The notes under the pieces: model-generated | What the model saw: the letters and a program-made list of their open reading frames with translations, nothing else | Told to the model about the DNA's origin: nothing | Databases searched by the model: none | Shown: positions 43,558 to 52,996 of the stretch, piece by piece | Layout: the number at the start of each line of letters is the position of its first letter | How positions within the stretch are numbered: the first letter of the stretch is position 1 | Assembly: GCA_030706745.1 (NCBI GenBank) | Contig: JAUZNX010000002.1 | Span: 1 to 64,000 of the forward strand | DNA from: Bacteroidota bacterium | GTDB lineage: Bacteria; Bacteroidota; Ignavibacteria; Palsa-1295 | Direction of reading: 5' to 3' | Length of the DNA stretch: 64,000 bases | Program-made: the position numbers and the translations under genes

Positions 43558-44355
43558 TCAAAATCGCCAGACAAAATTCGCAACTGGAGCGATGAGTGGC
43601 AGTGTGAAGTACATAAAGCCAAAGTCACTTGAGAAACGATCACTCTCGACTCGTAATGCTCCGATGATCCCGAGCTTGTTGGGTGATGACAAGTCGTGAT
43701 TCCAGATCTCTGCTACAAACCGAACGTTCGGGTTTCCTGGCAGTGGAGTATCGAAGCCAAGCCCCCCACCGAGTCCGCTATTATAGATAAAAGAGAATGA
43801 GCCATACGGGAAGACATTCACAAGAATCAAAGGATTGTCCGGACCTTCTGGCGTCCATGATGTCATCTTGTAGAACAACATTCCCGAGAAGCGAGATGCC
43901 GAGGGCGTTTCATAGGTCAGCACTCCAAAGAGATGAAGAAAGGTGTTATCGCTCGTAAGCCGAAGGAAGTTGAGTCCACCGGCGAGGGAAAATCCTTGAT
44001 CGTCGAAGAACGTCAACTTGCCTTGCACGAATCCGATTTGCGATCGAAACGCCACCGTTGGCATGATCGTGAATCCCGCACTTATCGAGAACACATCGCC
44101 AACACCATACCCCGCCTGCAAAAAGGCCAACTCCCAAAATCCCAAATAGCCACCTTCAATTGGCTTGCCCGTCGGCATGATGAAGTGCCGGAAACTATCA
44201 CGCACCGAGTCCGTCGGGCTGGCAATGCTCGTTGTTGTTGCGAGGAGCAGGAAAAGAATGGAATGACAAATGACAAATGACAAATGACGAATGCTGGCAT
44301 TCGCTCCTCGTGAAGCCGACTTCAAAATCCCAATCTTCAATTTGTCATTCGTCAT
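43558..44355 (-). CDS. Outer-membrane beta-barrel protein with heptamer repeats in leader (265 aa)
   Basis: ATG 44355 follows the VWA gene's TGA by two bases, which supports this start. The first ~35 residues (MTNDKLKIGILKSASRGANA..) are unusual for a leader; a hydrophobic segment (FVICHSILFLLLATTTSIAS) then ends the signal. The mature part is a barrel (GGLNFLRLTSDNTFLHLFGVLTYET, FIYNSGLGGGLGFDTPLPGN) ending VANFVWRF with terminal Phe. The leader is encoded by 7-bp TGACAAA repeats (about 44264-44287), a frame-altering unit. Function unknown. Confidence 0.78.
   Translation of the reverse strand: MTNDKLKIGILKSASRGANASIRHLSFVICHSILFLLLATTTSIASPTDSVRDSFRHFIMPTGKPIEGGYLGFWELAFLQAGYGVGDVFSISAGFTIMPTVAFRSQIGFVQGKLTFFDDQGFSLAGGLNFLRLTSDNTFLHLFGVLTYETPSASRFSGMLFYKMTSWTPEGPDNPLILVNVFPYGSFSFIYNSGLGGGLGFDTPLPGNPNVRFVAEIWNHDLSSPNKLGIIGALRVESDRFSSDFGFMYFTLPLIAPVANFVWRF
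44264..44290. repeat. Heptanucleotide tandem repeat (TGACAAA)
   Basis: Three to four copies of TGACAAA (the last one TGACGAA) lie inside the 5' coding part of the outer-membrane protein gene. The unit of seven bases is not a multiple of three, so copy-number change would shift the frame. A related AATGACGAATGACAAA stretch covers the start codon about 75 bases away in inverted arrangement. Confidence 0.65.
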
Positions 44356-44357
44356 TA

Positions 44358-46607
44358 TCAAAGCATTCCGAGTCGCTTCCGAATGAACCATTCAGTGCTG
44401 AAAAATAATAAAGCCAGTGCAAGTAACGGCCAGCTATTCCACAACTCGAAGTCTCGCGTATTCGTAATCGTTTTTGCCGCGAAGCGTGAACTCGCATAGA
44501 GATCATGCAGTAGATTACCGGCAGTCTCCGGTGTATAGAATTTACCTCCAGTCCGATCAGCGATAGCACGTAAGATGTCGCTTCGCATTCGAGGCTCCGC
44601 CAGTTCGATATTGAAATCGCCAACATTGAAGCGGCCATCATCCCCACCAATGGCGCGGCCATCCTTGGTGGCCGTTCCAGTATAAGAGTAATCGCCCTTT
44701 GGAAGACCTTCAGGGATGTTGGCAATAAATCGCCCATTCCCCGTGGCTTCGAATGCCAAGTCGATCGGCTTTGTTAGCGAGCCACCGCTGACGCGTGCTG
44801 TCACATCAGCATGCTCAATCGGAACATAGCTTTCGTCATAGACTTGTGCGAGGAAATCGATTCGTTCGCCGGCCTGATAGACTTTGCGGTTCGGCTCGAT
44901 TCGCAAACGTTTATTAACTTCTTCGGTCGTGAGCCACCGCGTCGAGTTCGAAAGGAACAGATCGAGTGCACTCATCGCGCCAGCGGTTGTGTCTCCCTTC
45001 TTTGTATATGCCTTCTCACGGCCGAAGGAGGTTAGCTTCCATTGCCAGAGGCCGTAACCCGTGACGGCGAGTTGCCGTGCATGACCGATATGTCTTGCAA
45101 TAATAAGGGGTTCTCCGAGTTTGACCCCTTGCACGGTTGCCTCCGCCAACGTTTGGCTCTCAGGACGTGCTTGGAAATGCGTCTCAGTTTTGAAGAGTGG
45201 TGCAAGGCCTTCCCAAGTAATCTTGCCTCGTTCTTGTGGCGGCAGGTGGAGGACCGGCTGATCGGAAGATGCCGGAGTGAGGCTCATGCCGACTTTGATC
45301 TCTGCTTGGGAAGCGCTTTGCGAACTGACGCTGAAGGGAAGTGCATCGCCAAGCATTCCGAGCTTTCCGAGATCAAGTGTGTGGGAAGAAAGGAACAGCA
45401 ATGACCGATTTTCCTGCGTCAGAAGTTGCCGGACCAATGCAAGTGAAGCATCAGATGTCGATGCGACTGGCCAACCGGCAAGCACGACAAGATCGACGTT
45501 GCCGAGCTTTTCACGAGTCGGAGTCCCTTCGTAATATTCTGCACCTTGCTTTTGGACGTAAGTGGAAAGCTCGAGCGACGGATTTTCGGAGAAGTACTGC
45601 CTTAGGAAGCCGACATCGCTGGAGGGTGCACCGGCGAATAGAATGACGTGGAATTTATTCTTCAGAACACGGACATACGCAATTCGAAGATTGTTCTTCT
45701 CCGTCGCTTCATTCGAAAGTAGTGAGACTCGGGCCGTCAGTTTCTTTACGCCTTCCGAGGTCGGAGTATACTGAAAGCTCACCGCTTCATCGCCGCTTGC
45801 TTGGGTCAACTCAATAGGTCGCTCGCCAATCTTTTGCGATTCCTCGTAAAGCTCGACGGTAACATGCTCACCCGGCTTAATACCTCCATGATGGATCGTA
45901 ATGTCCACGGGCTGTGGCGCGCCAACCGTTGCGACCTCGTTCGTAAAGATCTCTGTCACCGCAACATCTCGTGGCTCTGTGGAATCTCCCATGCCGACAG
46001 CATAGACCGGCACGCCAAGCTCTTCAGCGAGATGGATCGGATTCTCGCCGGCGGTGAATGCGCCATCAGTATAGAGGACGATCGCTTCAATATTCTTGGT
46101 TGCTCGAGCTTCTTTGATGGAGCTGAACAGACTCGCCAAATCGGTTGCGGAGGCTGTTGCACGCAAGCTATCGATCGGAGTCTTATTTGGAAATGGTACC
46201 GTCCGATCGCCGACCGTATATAGACTGGTCTTGCTGGCATCGCTGAGGATGGAGCTTCCGATGGCATCATGTGCACTTCGCAGCATCACATCACGCCTGG
46301 TTTCTGCGGCCGGTTCGATCGTATGACCTTTCTCCGGCAGCATCATCGACTGAGAATTATCCAATACCACCGCGATGCTTGGGGTGATCTTTTCCGAACT
46401 CGTCGAGCTAATGATAGGCTGAAAAATTGCCAGCAATAGCGCCGAGAGTCCCGCGGAGCGCAGTGCGATCAACCAGTTCCGCCGGTAGCGGGTCGTCCGA
46501 GGAATCGTATTTCGATACGACCAGATAGCAAGCAGGACGCTGACGGCCAGCAGTCCGACATACATCCACCATGGACCGGCGTTGAAATTGAGAGAAATGT
46601 TTATCAA
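44358..46607 (-). CDS. VWA-domain membrane protein (749 aa)
   Basis: Two N-terminal membrane helices (residues ~12-30 and ~45-63) precede a von Willebrand A domain with the MIDAS motif DNSQSM (from ~Asp82) and IVLYTDGAFTAGEN. The middle has Ig-like and glutamine amidotransferase-like segments (FHVILFAGAPSSDVGFLRQYF), as in large BatA-like or CARDB-like membrane proteins. A last helix lies near residues 725-742 with a basic tail. Such proteins often act in membrane stress or aerotolerance clusters, though Bat genes are not nearby. It is coupled to the outer-membrane protein gene downstream. Confidence 0.8.
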   Translation of the reverse strand: MINISLNFNAGPWWMYVGLLAVSVLLAIWSYRNTIPRTTRYRRNWLIALRSAGLSALLLAIFQPIISSTSSEKITPSIAVVLDNSQSMMLPEKGHTIEPAAETRRDVMLRSAHDAIGSSILSDASKTSLYTVGDRTVPFPNKTPIDSLRATASATDLASLFSSIKEARATKNIEAIVLYTDGAFTAGENPIHLAEELGVPVYAVGMGDSTEPRDVAVTEIFTNEVATVGAPQPVDITIHHGGIKPGEHVTVELYEESQKIGERPIELTQASGDEAVSFQYTPTSEGVKKLTARVSLLSNEATEKNNLRIAYVRVLKNKFHVILFAGAPSSDVGFLRQYFSENPSLELSTYVQKQGAEYYEGTPTREKLGNVDLVVLAGWPVASTSDASLALVRQLLTQENRSLLFLSSHTLDLGKLGMLGDALPFSVSSQSASQAEIKVGMSLTPASSDQPVLHLPPQERGKITWEGLAPLFKTETHFQARPESQTLAEATVQGVKLGEPLIIARHIGHARQLAVTGYGLWQWKLTSFGREKAYTKKGDTTAGAMSALDLFLSNSTRWLTTEEVNKRLRIEPNRKVYQAGERIDFLAQVYDESYVPIEHADVTARVSGGSLTKPIDLAFEATGNGRFIANIPEGLPKGDYSYTGTATKDGRAIGGDDGRFNVGDFNIELAEPRMRSDILRAIADRTGGKFYTPETAGNLLHDLYASSRFAAKTITNTRDFELWNSWPLLALALLFFSTEWFIRKRLGML

Positions 46608-46724
46608 GAAAGCGGGTAGTTGATAATGGATAACGGATCATGGAGAACGGGGAGGAGCATAGTGCTGGGGTACTAAACAGCGATCAGTGCTATTCTACCT
46701 TGACTCTCCACTTTCAGCCATCCA

Positions 46725-47315
46725 CTACTTCAGTTGCCATTCGAGCCTCTTCGAACGGAGTGCCTCCGGCGAAAGTTGCGGTGCGCGATACAGACCGCCT
46801 TCGTTCCGTTGCCGCAGTGCCTCGAACAAACACACCGCGCTTGCCACCGAGACGTTCAAGCTTTCGGCCATGCCCATCATCGGAATATAGACGAGGCTGT
46901 CTGCCATCTCACTGACCTCTTTAGAAATTCCCCGGTGTTCGTTGCCCAGAACAATGGCGGTACTTTTCGTCAGATCGAAATCATACAACGACCGCGCCGT
47001 GGCATCGAGCTCGGTCGCCAGAATCTGGAAGCCCTCGTCTCGAAGACCCGCGAAGCAACCCTCGACACTCGTATGTCGCTCGTACTCGAGCCATTTGTCA
47101 GCGCCGCTTGCCGATGTCAATTCGAGTCGCGGGAAGCTCTCGATTGTATAGAGCAAATGGACCTTCAGCACGCCTACCGCATCGCATGACCTGAGGATCG
47201 CATTCACGTTATGCGCATCGTGAATATTCTCGAGCACCACAGTCAGTGCCGGCTGTCTGCGTGCTAAAGCAAAATCGATTTTCGCGGTTCTGGCGGGAGA
47301 TTTCAGATCGATCAT
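46725..47315 (-). CDS. trmH: SpoU/TrmH family RNA 2'-O-methyltransferase
   Basis: The 196-residue enzyme has the three SPOUT motifs: NIHDAHNVNAILRSCDAVG, IVLGNEHRGIS, and IPMMGMAESLNVSVASAVCLF. This set and the length fit tRNA (Gm18) methyltransferase TrmH, although other SpoU enzymes are possible. Its ATG follows directly on the alpha/beta hydrolase stop (TAAATG), so the two are cotranscribed. Confidence 0.9.
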   Translation of the reverse strand: MIDLKSPARTAKIDFALARRQPALTVVLENIHDAHNVNAILRSCDAVGVLKVHLLYTIESFPRLELTSASGADKWLEYERHTSVEGCFAGLRDEGFQILATELDATARSLYDFDLTKSTAIVLGNEHRGISKEVSEMADSLVYIPMMGMAESLNVSVASAVCLFEALRQRNEGGLYRAPQLSPEALRSKRLEWQLK

Positions 47316-48095
47316 TTATGTCACACGTTCCAAAAAACTTGCGAGTGCCTCGGCCCATTCTTTAGGCCGCTCGACGGCCGAAAGATGCGCCGCATCGAAT
47401 TCGATAAACGTCGAGTCCCGAAGTTGCATTGCCATCGCGCGCATCTCTTCGGCCGGGATCACCGCGTCATGCGAGCTTGCGATCACAAGCGATGGCACGA
47501 TTGCAAGCGGAAGCAGATCCGTGGAGTCCTGCCGCGAAGCCATCGCCCGGAGCGCATCGGCGATGGCTTCGCCAGAGCCGTCGGACATCCACTGGCGGAT
47601 TTCGATCGCAATTTTCGGATCGGTCGATTCGCTAACGAAGCCAGGATAGAGCCGCTCGATGCCCGCTTCCGAGCGCCGCTTCAGCGCATCTTTCGCGAAG
47701 ATCTCTCTGGCGCGTTTTGCTGCTTCCGTATCGGCGGCGGCGCGTGTGTTCGATAGCACCAGTCCACGGACCGATCCCGGAAATTGGCGGTAGAATTCGA
47801 GCGCGGCGTAGCCGCCCATGCTAAGACCCGCCACGACTATTCTTCTGTTGCCCTCGCCCTTGCGGGAGAGGAGTGCTTCGATTGCGTTCGCCAGCCCCGC
47901 CATCGTCCAGCCTTCCTCGCGGGGGGCCTCGCCAAAGCCGGGGAAGTCGAGCGTGACGATGGTGGTGTCATCGCGCAGGTTTTGGAATTCTGCAATCATC
48001 GCGTCCCACATCGCGCTCGATAGTGGAAAGGCATGAAGCAGCAACACGCGAAATTGCTCGTCGCGCTCCGATGGATATTCTTTTGAACTCAGCAT
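47316..48095 (-). CDS. Alpha/beta hydrolase
   Basis: The 259-residue protein has the oxyanion region LLLHAFPLSSAMWDA, the nucleophile elbow GLSMGG (Ser), the acid in SSHDAVIP and the catalytic His in AAHLSAVERP. It belongs to the broad fold-family with 3-oxoadipate enol-lactonase and similar esterases. The substrate cannot be told. No signal peptide. First gene of the run hydrolase-trmH. Confidence 0.88.
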   Translation of the reverse strand: MLSSKEYPSERDEQFRVLLLHAFPLSSAMWDAMIAEFQNLRDDTTIVTLDFPGFGEAPREEGWTMAGLANAIEALLSRKGEGNRRIVVAGLSMGGYAALEFYRQFPGSVRGLVLSNTRAAADTEAAKRAREIFAKDALKRRSEAGIERLYPGFVSESTDPKIAIEIRQWMSDGSGEAIADALRAMASRQDSTDLLPLAIVPSLVIASSHDAVIPAEEMRAMAMQLRDSTFIEFDAAHLSAVERPKEWAEALASFLERVT

Positions 48096-48510
48096 AGCCT
48101 TTTACCTGTCTCCTTGAATGTAAATTATGAATTAATTTCTCTCTTATGTTTGATTTTAATGAATTATGCCTCTCCTGACTCGATTTGCCGCTTTTCTAAA
48201 TTCATCGTTTCTCTCTTTTGAATTGTCATTTAATGAACGCCCGGCCCACACTTGAGATTCGAAATATCATCTTTTTTCAATGAGCATGGGTGCCTATAAT
48301 CTTGATTATAAATATAAGATGGATTTCTGAGATCGGTACTCAATCCCAAAAATAATGATTCTAAATTCATCCGATAAGGCTTGACTTTCGCCCACTTCAT
48401 CGCTATATTGAGTCGACGACTCTCTCGAACCCGACTGATTGAGCTCTCGAAGGGGACTGAAAGCCGAAGATTTCGGTAACCATTTCTATCAAACATAACA
48501 GCTCAATCCT
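48096..48510. other. AT-rich divergent intergenic region
   Basis: It contains no supported gene. It is clearly more AT-rich than the surroundings, with stretches such as TATAATCTTGATTATA near 48294-48309. It probably holds divergent promoters for the hydrolase-trmH operon and the 48511 gene. A short minus-strand frame here has no family resemblance. Confidence 0.45.
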
Positions 48511-48759
48511 ATGAATGCACAATCATGGTTCGATCTCGCCACGATGGATACGCTTGACCCGCGCAGCCTGATCAGCACCGCGACGCTCCAGGACAATACC
48601 GGCGCGACGCAGACAGCGACATTTCTTCGAAGCATCAATTGGCTCCAGGCGGTCACGTGGGGTCGCGCCGCCGATGAAGGTGAGTCCGCGCGTAGTCGCG
48701 ACGACATCTTTCCTCACCGCGACGAACGTGCAGGACTTCGCATCTGTCGAATTCGCTAA
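48511..48759 (+). CDS. N-terminal part of a probably frameshifted protein
   Basis: From ATG 48511 the frame reads MNAQSWFDLATMDTL and ATLQDNTGATQTATFLRSIN, then WLQAVTWG. After the GGGG run at 48659-48662 it becomes an Arg/Asp-rich sequence (RAADEGESARSRDDIF) unlike the earlier part and stops at 48759. Removing one G joins it to the open frame of the next entry, giving one protein of 204 residues. No signal peptide. No known domain. Confidence 0.55.
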   Translation: MNAQSWFDLATMDTLDPRSLISTATLQDNTGATQTATFLRSINWLQAVTWGRAADEGESARSRDDIFPHRDERAGLRICRIR

Positions 48760-49126
48760 CAACTGGAATGGAACCCATGCCATGACGACCAACAACCCGC
48801 AATTGCCTTTGGTCGTCGAAGGATTGATGTATCTCAAATCCGGGCCGTTTACCAATAATATTTTTCTTGACTTCACCGGCGGCGCAACAAGCACTGACGT
48901 GCAATTGGGCTTCCGCGATAACTCCTACACGAGCGGGGACTTTACGGCAGGTGCAACCGGCACGATTCCCGTCTTTGCGTTTCCGGGCGCACCGGTGACC
49001 TACGGCGGCACCGGCCACATTCTTTCGGTCACACTCCTCAAACCCGGACGATACTCGATGGGAATCCGCATCGTCGATAATGTCGGCAACTACAGTCTGT
49101 TTCCAATGGAGTGGATCGTCGCCTAA
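48674..49126 (+). CDS. C-terminal part of the same protein (150 aa as annotated)
   Basis: The ATG at 48674 has no ribosome site and lies inside the 48511 frame. The sequence is beta-rich (TSFLTATNVQDFASVEFANNW, then LKPGRYSMGIRIVDNVGNYS) and ends MEWIVA. It may be a real separate gene, but joining to the previous frame by a one-base shift at 48659-48662 looks better. It lies 12 bases before the PQQ-like propeller gene. Function unknown. Confidence 0.6.
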   Translation: MKVSPRVVATTSFLTATNVQDFASVEFANNWNGTHAMTTNNPQLPLVVEGLMYLKSGPFTNNIFLDFTGGATSTDVQLGFRDNSYTSGDFTAGATGTIPVFAFPGAPVTYGGTGHILSVTLLKPGRYSMGIRIVDNVGNYSLFPMEWIVA

Positions 49127-49138
49127 CTGTCACGCGCT

Positions 49139-51655
49139 ATGCCGATCATCGACGGAATACTTTCGCAGAGTCACGAGATCCCGCAGCCCGGGACCGCGGT
49201 GGGAAATGCCGGTTTCCCAGCGTATCAGCAACCATCGCACCAGGACTCGGTGTACACGCCGCCGAATACACCGTATACGCCGCTCACGCCACCGACTGAA
49301 CCTCCAGGGCCACCAACCCAGCCGCCGCCGGTCACGGCACCGGTCTTAGTCGGCCCGGTTGACGATTGCATGAGAAGCGTTACGGTGAATGGCGCGGAAG
49401 GAGGGATCGTCGATGTTTACGTTAATGGGGTGTGGCGAGGTTCTGGTATTGTCCCAAATCACGAATGCCTTCCTGACCTGGAGGTGGCTGCCGCTACCAT
49501 CCTGCCTCCGCTGCCAATGCTCTTTGACGCGACAGGAGGTGCGACACCGACTTCTCCTTGTCCACCCGGTTTCTATCCAGTCTATCCGCCAGCGGAAATT
49601 CCACTGGCTGTTTGTTCGCTGAAGGTTGGCGATCTGATTCAAGCGACCGTTACAACGACTGCTGGAACCAGCCCGCTTAGTCCGGCGGTGACGGTTGTGA
49701 GCCACGTCCCATATTCGGTCTTGACACAACATTACAATAACGGACGAACGGGATGGAACCCATACGAGACGCAGTTAACCGTCGCTAACGTGTCACAGCT
49801 CAGGCAGTTATTTACATTGATGGATGCGGACCTCAAGCCGCCACATCATCCGAAGCCGCTCGATGGTCCGATTTATGCTCAGCCGCTTTACATGCACCAT
49901 CAGTATTTTCCTGAAAAGGGCAAAGCATATAACGTCTTGTTCATCGCGACTGAAATGGACACAGTGTATGCGTTCGACGCCGATGAACCACATCATGGCG
50001 AGCTGGGCGGAATGCCGTATCTATGGAAGACTTCATTGCTACCGGCAGCGGATGTCCCGGCAGTTCCAAGCGATTTCGATTCCCGTGACTGGACAGGATC
50101 TCCCCAAACATATGAGAATATAGCACCATACATAGGTATTACAGGGACTCCAGTAATCGATTGCGGATGTAATTGCGGATGCGGATGCCCTCGTTGCTCA
50201 ACGCCAACGATGTATGTGGTTTCGAAGAGCAAGCGTACGTTTGGCGCAAATGTGACATTTCACTTTTATCTTCATGCTCTTGATGTCATAACTGGCAAAG
50301 AGCGTCCAAACAGCCCCATTGAAATAGCTGGGTCTGTGCCTGGAACTTCAGGAGTACTGCCAGACCCAAATCCGAACCAATGGGTCGGAAGTGGCGATGG
50401 GAAGAACGTTACATTTCTTCCGCAGTGGCAATTGCAGCGTCCAGGGCTGCTCCTTCTCGACGGCGTCGTTTATGTGGCATTTGGCGCTCAAGATGATGCT
50501 AACAAATTAGCGTACCACGGCTGGATCATGTCGTATGATGCCTTTACACTGCAACAAAAGAACATCTTTTGCACTTCCCCTGCTTCCGATCCTCTCGAGT
50601 ATAATTATGGAGGTGGATCGATTTGGATGGGTGGGATGGGCCTTGCGAGTGATGGTGAGGCAATCTATTGCACCACTGGCAATGGTATCTATAATGCAAA
50701 TATCGGAGGCCCAAATTACGGAAACTCTGTGCTGAAGCTCTCTAAGGAACTTCAAGTGATCTCTTGGTTTACTCCAAGCTATCAAGACACACTCAATTCG
50801 AATGACATTGATCTCGGATCGGGTGGGATTATGATTATTCCTGGCGTCCCAAGTCTCTTGGTTACTTGCGGGAAGGATGGAAATGTGCTCTTGTTGAGTA
50901 GGGATGACTTAGGGGGCTATGTTGAAATTAGCGGTAATAACTGGCCGCCATGTCCCAAATCGGGTTCTACCGCTGGCATGAATCCAGAGGCTTTGGGAGG
51001 TGACCAAAATCCCGGACCTGTATCTAATCCAAATGCAGTTGATAGCATTCTGTTGCCTCCAGGTTATTATACATCCGAGGATCCCGGACATGACCCAGGT
51101 GTCTGGGGTGGACCTGCTTTTTTTAATGGACCAGGTGGTCAAACGATATTTTATTGCGGGAATGGCCGTGGAGCTGCAAAAAATTTGCCGTCGGCATTGG
51201 GTAAGCTGAGAGCTTTAGCGCTACACGACGGAAAGCTCAGCGTAAATGGACCTCCTTCAAATGACAGCTTCACTGGAGAGGGTGGCGCAACGCCGGTGGT
51301 TTCTTCGAACCAACAGATATCGGGAACTGGCATTGTGTGGGCCGTTCGGCGAAGTGATCCTTCGATCAGTGGTAGCATGAATCAGTTTGGTCTAACTTTG
51401 AGGGCTTTTGACGCAGCAAACTTAGCGAGTGACCCTAATGACATTCCTGCTCATTGCCTTTTCGAGGGGGATTGTGGCTCATGGGATACGCTCTATGCTC
51501 ACTACAAGACGGACAATCCTCCACCTCAATTTTCAGGTTATCCTAACACTTCAGAGGGCTACCCTAATGCTGGTATGGCCTTCATCGAACCGACAGTGAT
51601 TAACGGAAAGGTCTATGTTGGGTGCGATGATCGAATAACCGTGTTCGGGTTATGA
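49139..51655 (+). CDS. PQQ-like beta-propeller protein with Cys cluster (838 aa)
   Basis: The N-terminal ~60 residues are Pro/Thr-rich (MPIIDGILSQSHEIPQPG; PYTPLTPPTEPPGPP) without a signal peptide. An Ig-like segment follows (~70-195). From ~198 it matches PQQ-like repeat proteins: LTQHYNNGRTGWNPYETQL, IYAQPLYMHHQYFPEKGKAYNVLFIATEMDTVYAFDAD split over residues ~198-285, then GITGTPVID. Where the family usually has a short turn after GTPVID, this protein has CGCNCGCGCPRC, a possible metal site. It continues as a propeller to GCDDRITVFGL. Function unknown. Confidence 0.83.
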   Translation: MPIIDGILSQSHEIPQPGTAVGNAGFPAYQQPSHQDSVYTPPNTPYTPLTPPTEPPGPPTQPPPVTAPVLVGPVDDCMRSVTVNGAEGGIVDVYVNGVWRGSGIVPNHECLPDLEVAAATILPPLPMLFDATGGATPTSPCPPGFYPVYPPAEIPLAVCSLKVGDLIQATVTTTAGTSPLSPAVTVVSHVPYSVLTQHYNNGRTGWNPYETQLTVANVSQLRQLFTLMDADLKPPHHPKPLDGPIYAQPLYMHHQYFPEKGKAYNVLFIATEMDTVYAFDADEPHHGELGGMPYLWKTSLLPAADVPAVPSDFDSRDWTGSPQTYENIAPYIGITGTPVIDCGCNCGCGCPRCSTPTMYVVSKSKRTFGANVTFHFYLHALDVITGKERPNSPIEIAGSVPGTSGVLPDPNPNQWVGSGDGKNVTFLPQWQLQRPGLLLLDGVVYVAFGAQDDANKLAYHGWIMSYDAFTLQQKNIFCTSPASDPLEYNYGGGSIWMGGMGLASDGEAIYCTTGNGIYNANIGGPNYGNSVLKLSKELQVISWFTPSYQDTLNSNDIDLGSGGIMIIPGVPSLLVTCGKDGNVLLLSRDDLGGYVEISGNNWPPCPKSGSTAGMNPEALGGDQNPGPVSNPNAVDSILLPPGYYTSEDPGHDPGVWGGPAFFNGPGGQTIFYCGNGRGAAKNLPSALGKLRALALHDGKLSVNGPPSNDSFTGEGGATPVVSSNQQISGTGIVWAVRRSDPSISGSMNQFGLTLRAFDAANLASDPNDIPAHCLFEGDCGSWDTLYAHYKTDNPPPQFSGYPNTSEGYPNAGMAFIEPTVINGKVYVGCDDRITVFGL

Positions 51656-51677
51656 TCGTTGGAATTGAGGAGTGATT

Positions 51678-52970
51678 ATGACAAAGTTGTTGCGAATATT
51701 TATTGTTGCTGGGCTCATCTTACCGCTCTCCTCGCGAGCGATTTTAGCGCAATGGGTTGCATCCAATCTTCATTGGGGAGGGGGAGTATATGCCCATATT
51801 GCATCGAATGGCACTAACGTATATTTTACGGATATAGGCAGCATGTTTTATTCGAGCAACGATGGGATAACCTGGATCAATATCAGTAGCGGACTAGGAA
51901 CCAATGGTATTGGTCCAATTCTCGCAGATGAATCACATCTATTCGCGGTAGCTGGAGATAGCGGTTTTGTTTTCAGATCTTCAGATAATGGTACTACTTG
52001 GGATTCCGTTAGCAGTGGTTTACCAGCAAATGCCATAGCGATCAACCTTAACACCGGCGCTCTTGTTGGGGCCGCTACCAACTTGTATGCTGGTGGAGCA
52101 GGCATCTTCTATTCTTCAAACTTTGGTGCTAGTTGGGTTAAGAGAAGTGATGGCTTACCTTCGGACGCTTTAATCAAGGCTCTTGTCGTTTCTGGTTCGA
52201 ACGTTTATGCCGCGACATCTTCATACGGAGTTTTTCGTTCGACCGACAGCGGGTTGAGTTGGACGACCGTTAATAAGGGATTGCCTTCCAATTATTACAA
52301 CATTTCTCTCCCCGCGCAAGTCATTTCTCTCACCACCCTTGGTACCTGTCTATTTGCCGGGACGATCGGGCACGATGGAGACACGAGCTACGGTGTTTAT
52401 CGTTCAACCGATAGTGGGACAACTTGGTACCACAGCGACAATGGTCTTGGCTTGCATAATATTGGTACTGGGTTACTAGAATGCGATAGCGCGGTGGAGT
52501 TTGCCGTTACTGGAACAAGAATATTTGCTGTGCTGGATGCGGGTGGAGTCTACTGTTCCGCGGATAGCGGCCAAACCTGGAGTAATTATAATCAATGGGA
52601 TTGGGGTCCATACGGAGAGCCTCTGACACGAGCGATCACTGTGACAAACCAAACCGCTTTCGTCGTCACTTATCTACGCGGTCTTTGGCAACGCCCGCTT
52701 TCGGATTTCAAGGCGGGTGTCACTCCCGTCACGAGTGCTGCGGCGGTTGAAATTTCTCCAAATCCTACGGATGGTCTCGTCAGCATCCACGCCGGTAAGG
52801 TAGTGCATCTTGTTGTAGAGAACCTTCTCGGCGAGAGCGTCCTCGAACAGGCTGCTACGCGCTCGACCGATTTCACGCTCGATCTCTCGCAGCAACCGGC
52901 AGGCGTGTATTATCTGCGTATAACTCTCGGCACTGGGGAAGTGCGGACGATTAAGTTAGTGAAAGAATAG
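51678..52970 (+). CDS. Asp-box repeat protein with T9SS sorting domain (430 aa)
   Basis: A GAGGAG Shine-Dalgarno precedes ATG 51678. Signal peptide: MTKLLRIFIVAGLILPLSSRAILAQ. The body has Asp-box/Ycf48-like repeats (SSNDGITWINISSG, SSDNGTTWDSVSSG, STDSGLSWTTVNKG, STDSGTTWYHSDNG, SADSGQTWSNYNQW) typical of a beta-propeller. The last ~75 residues (VEISPNPTDGLVSIHAG to YLRITLGTGEVRTIKLVKE) match a T9SS type A sorting domain. It is therefore expected to be exported by the type IX system and attached to the surface or released. Confidence 0.9.
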   Translation: MTKLLRIFIVAGLILPLSSRAILAQWVASNLHWGGGVYAHIASNGTNVYFTDIGSMFYSSNDGITWINISSGLGTNGIGPILADESHLFAVAGDSGFVFRSSDNGTTWDSVSSGLPANAIAINLNTGALVGAATNLYAGGAGIFYSSNFGASWVKRSDGLPSDALIKALVVSGSNVYAATSSYGVFRSTDSGLSWTTVNKGLPSNYYNISLPAQVISLTTLGTCLFAGTIGHDGDTSYGVYRSTDSGTTWYHSDNGLGLHNIGTGLLECDSAVEFAVTGTRIFAVLDAGGVYCSADSGQTWSNYNQWDWGPYGEPLTRAITVTNQTAFVVTYLRGLWQRPLSDFKAGVTPVTSAAAVEISPNPTDGLVSIHAGKVVHLVVENLLGESVLEQAATRSTDFTLDLSQQPAGVYYLRITLGTGEVRTIKLVKE

Positions 52971-52996
52971 CCGCTCCGCGGCAACTAAGAACGGGA

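Noticed and set aside
48489-48894. Minus-strand frames opposite the 48511-49126 region
   Set aside because: No family resemblance, and they are shadows of the beta-rich plus-strand gene.
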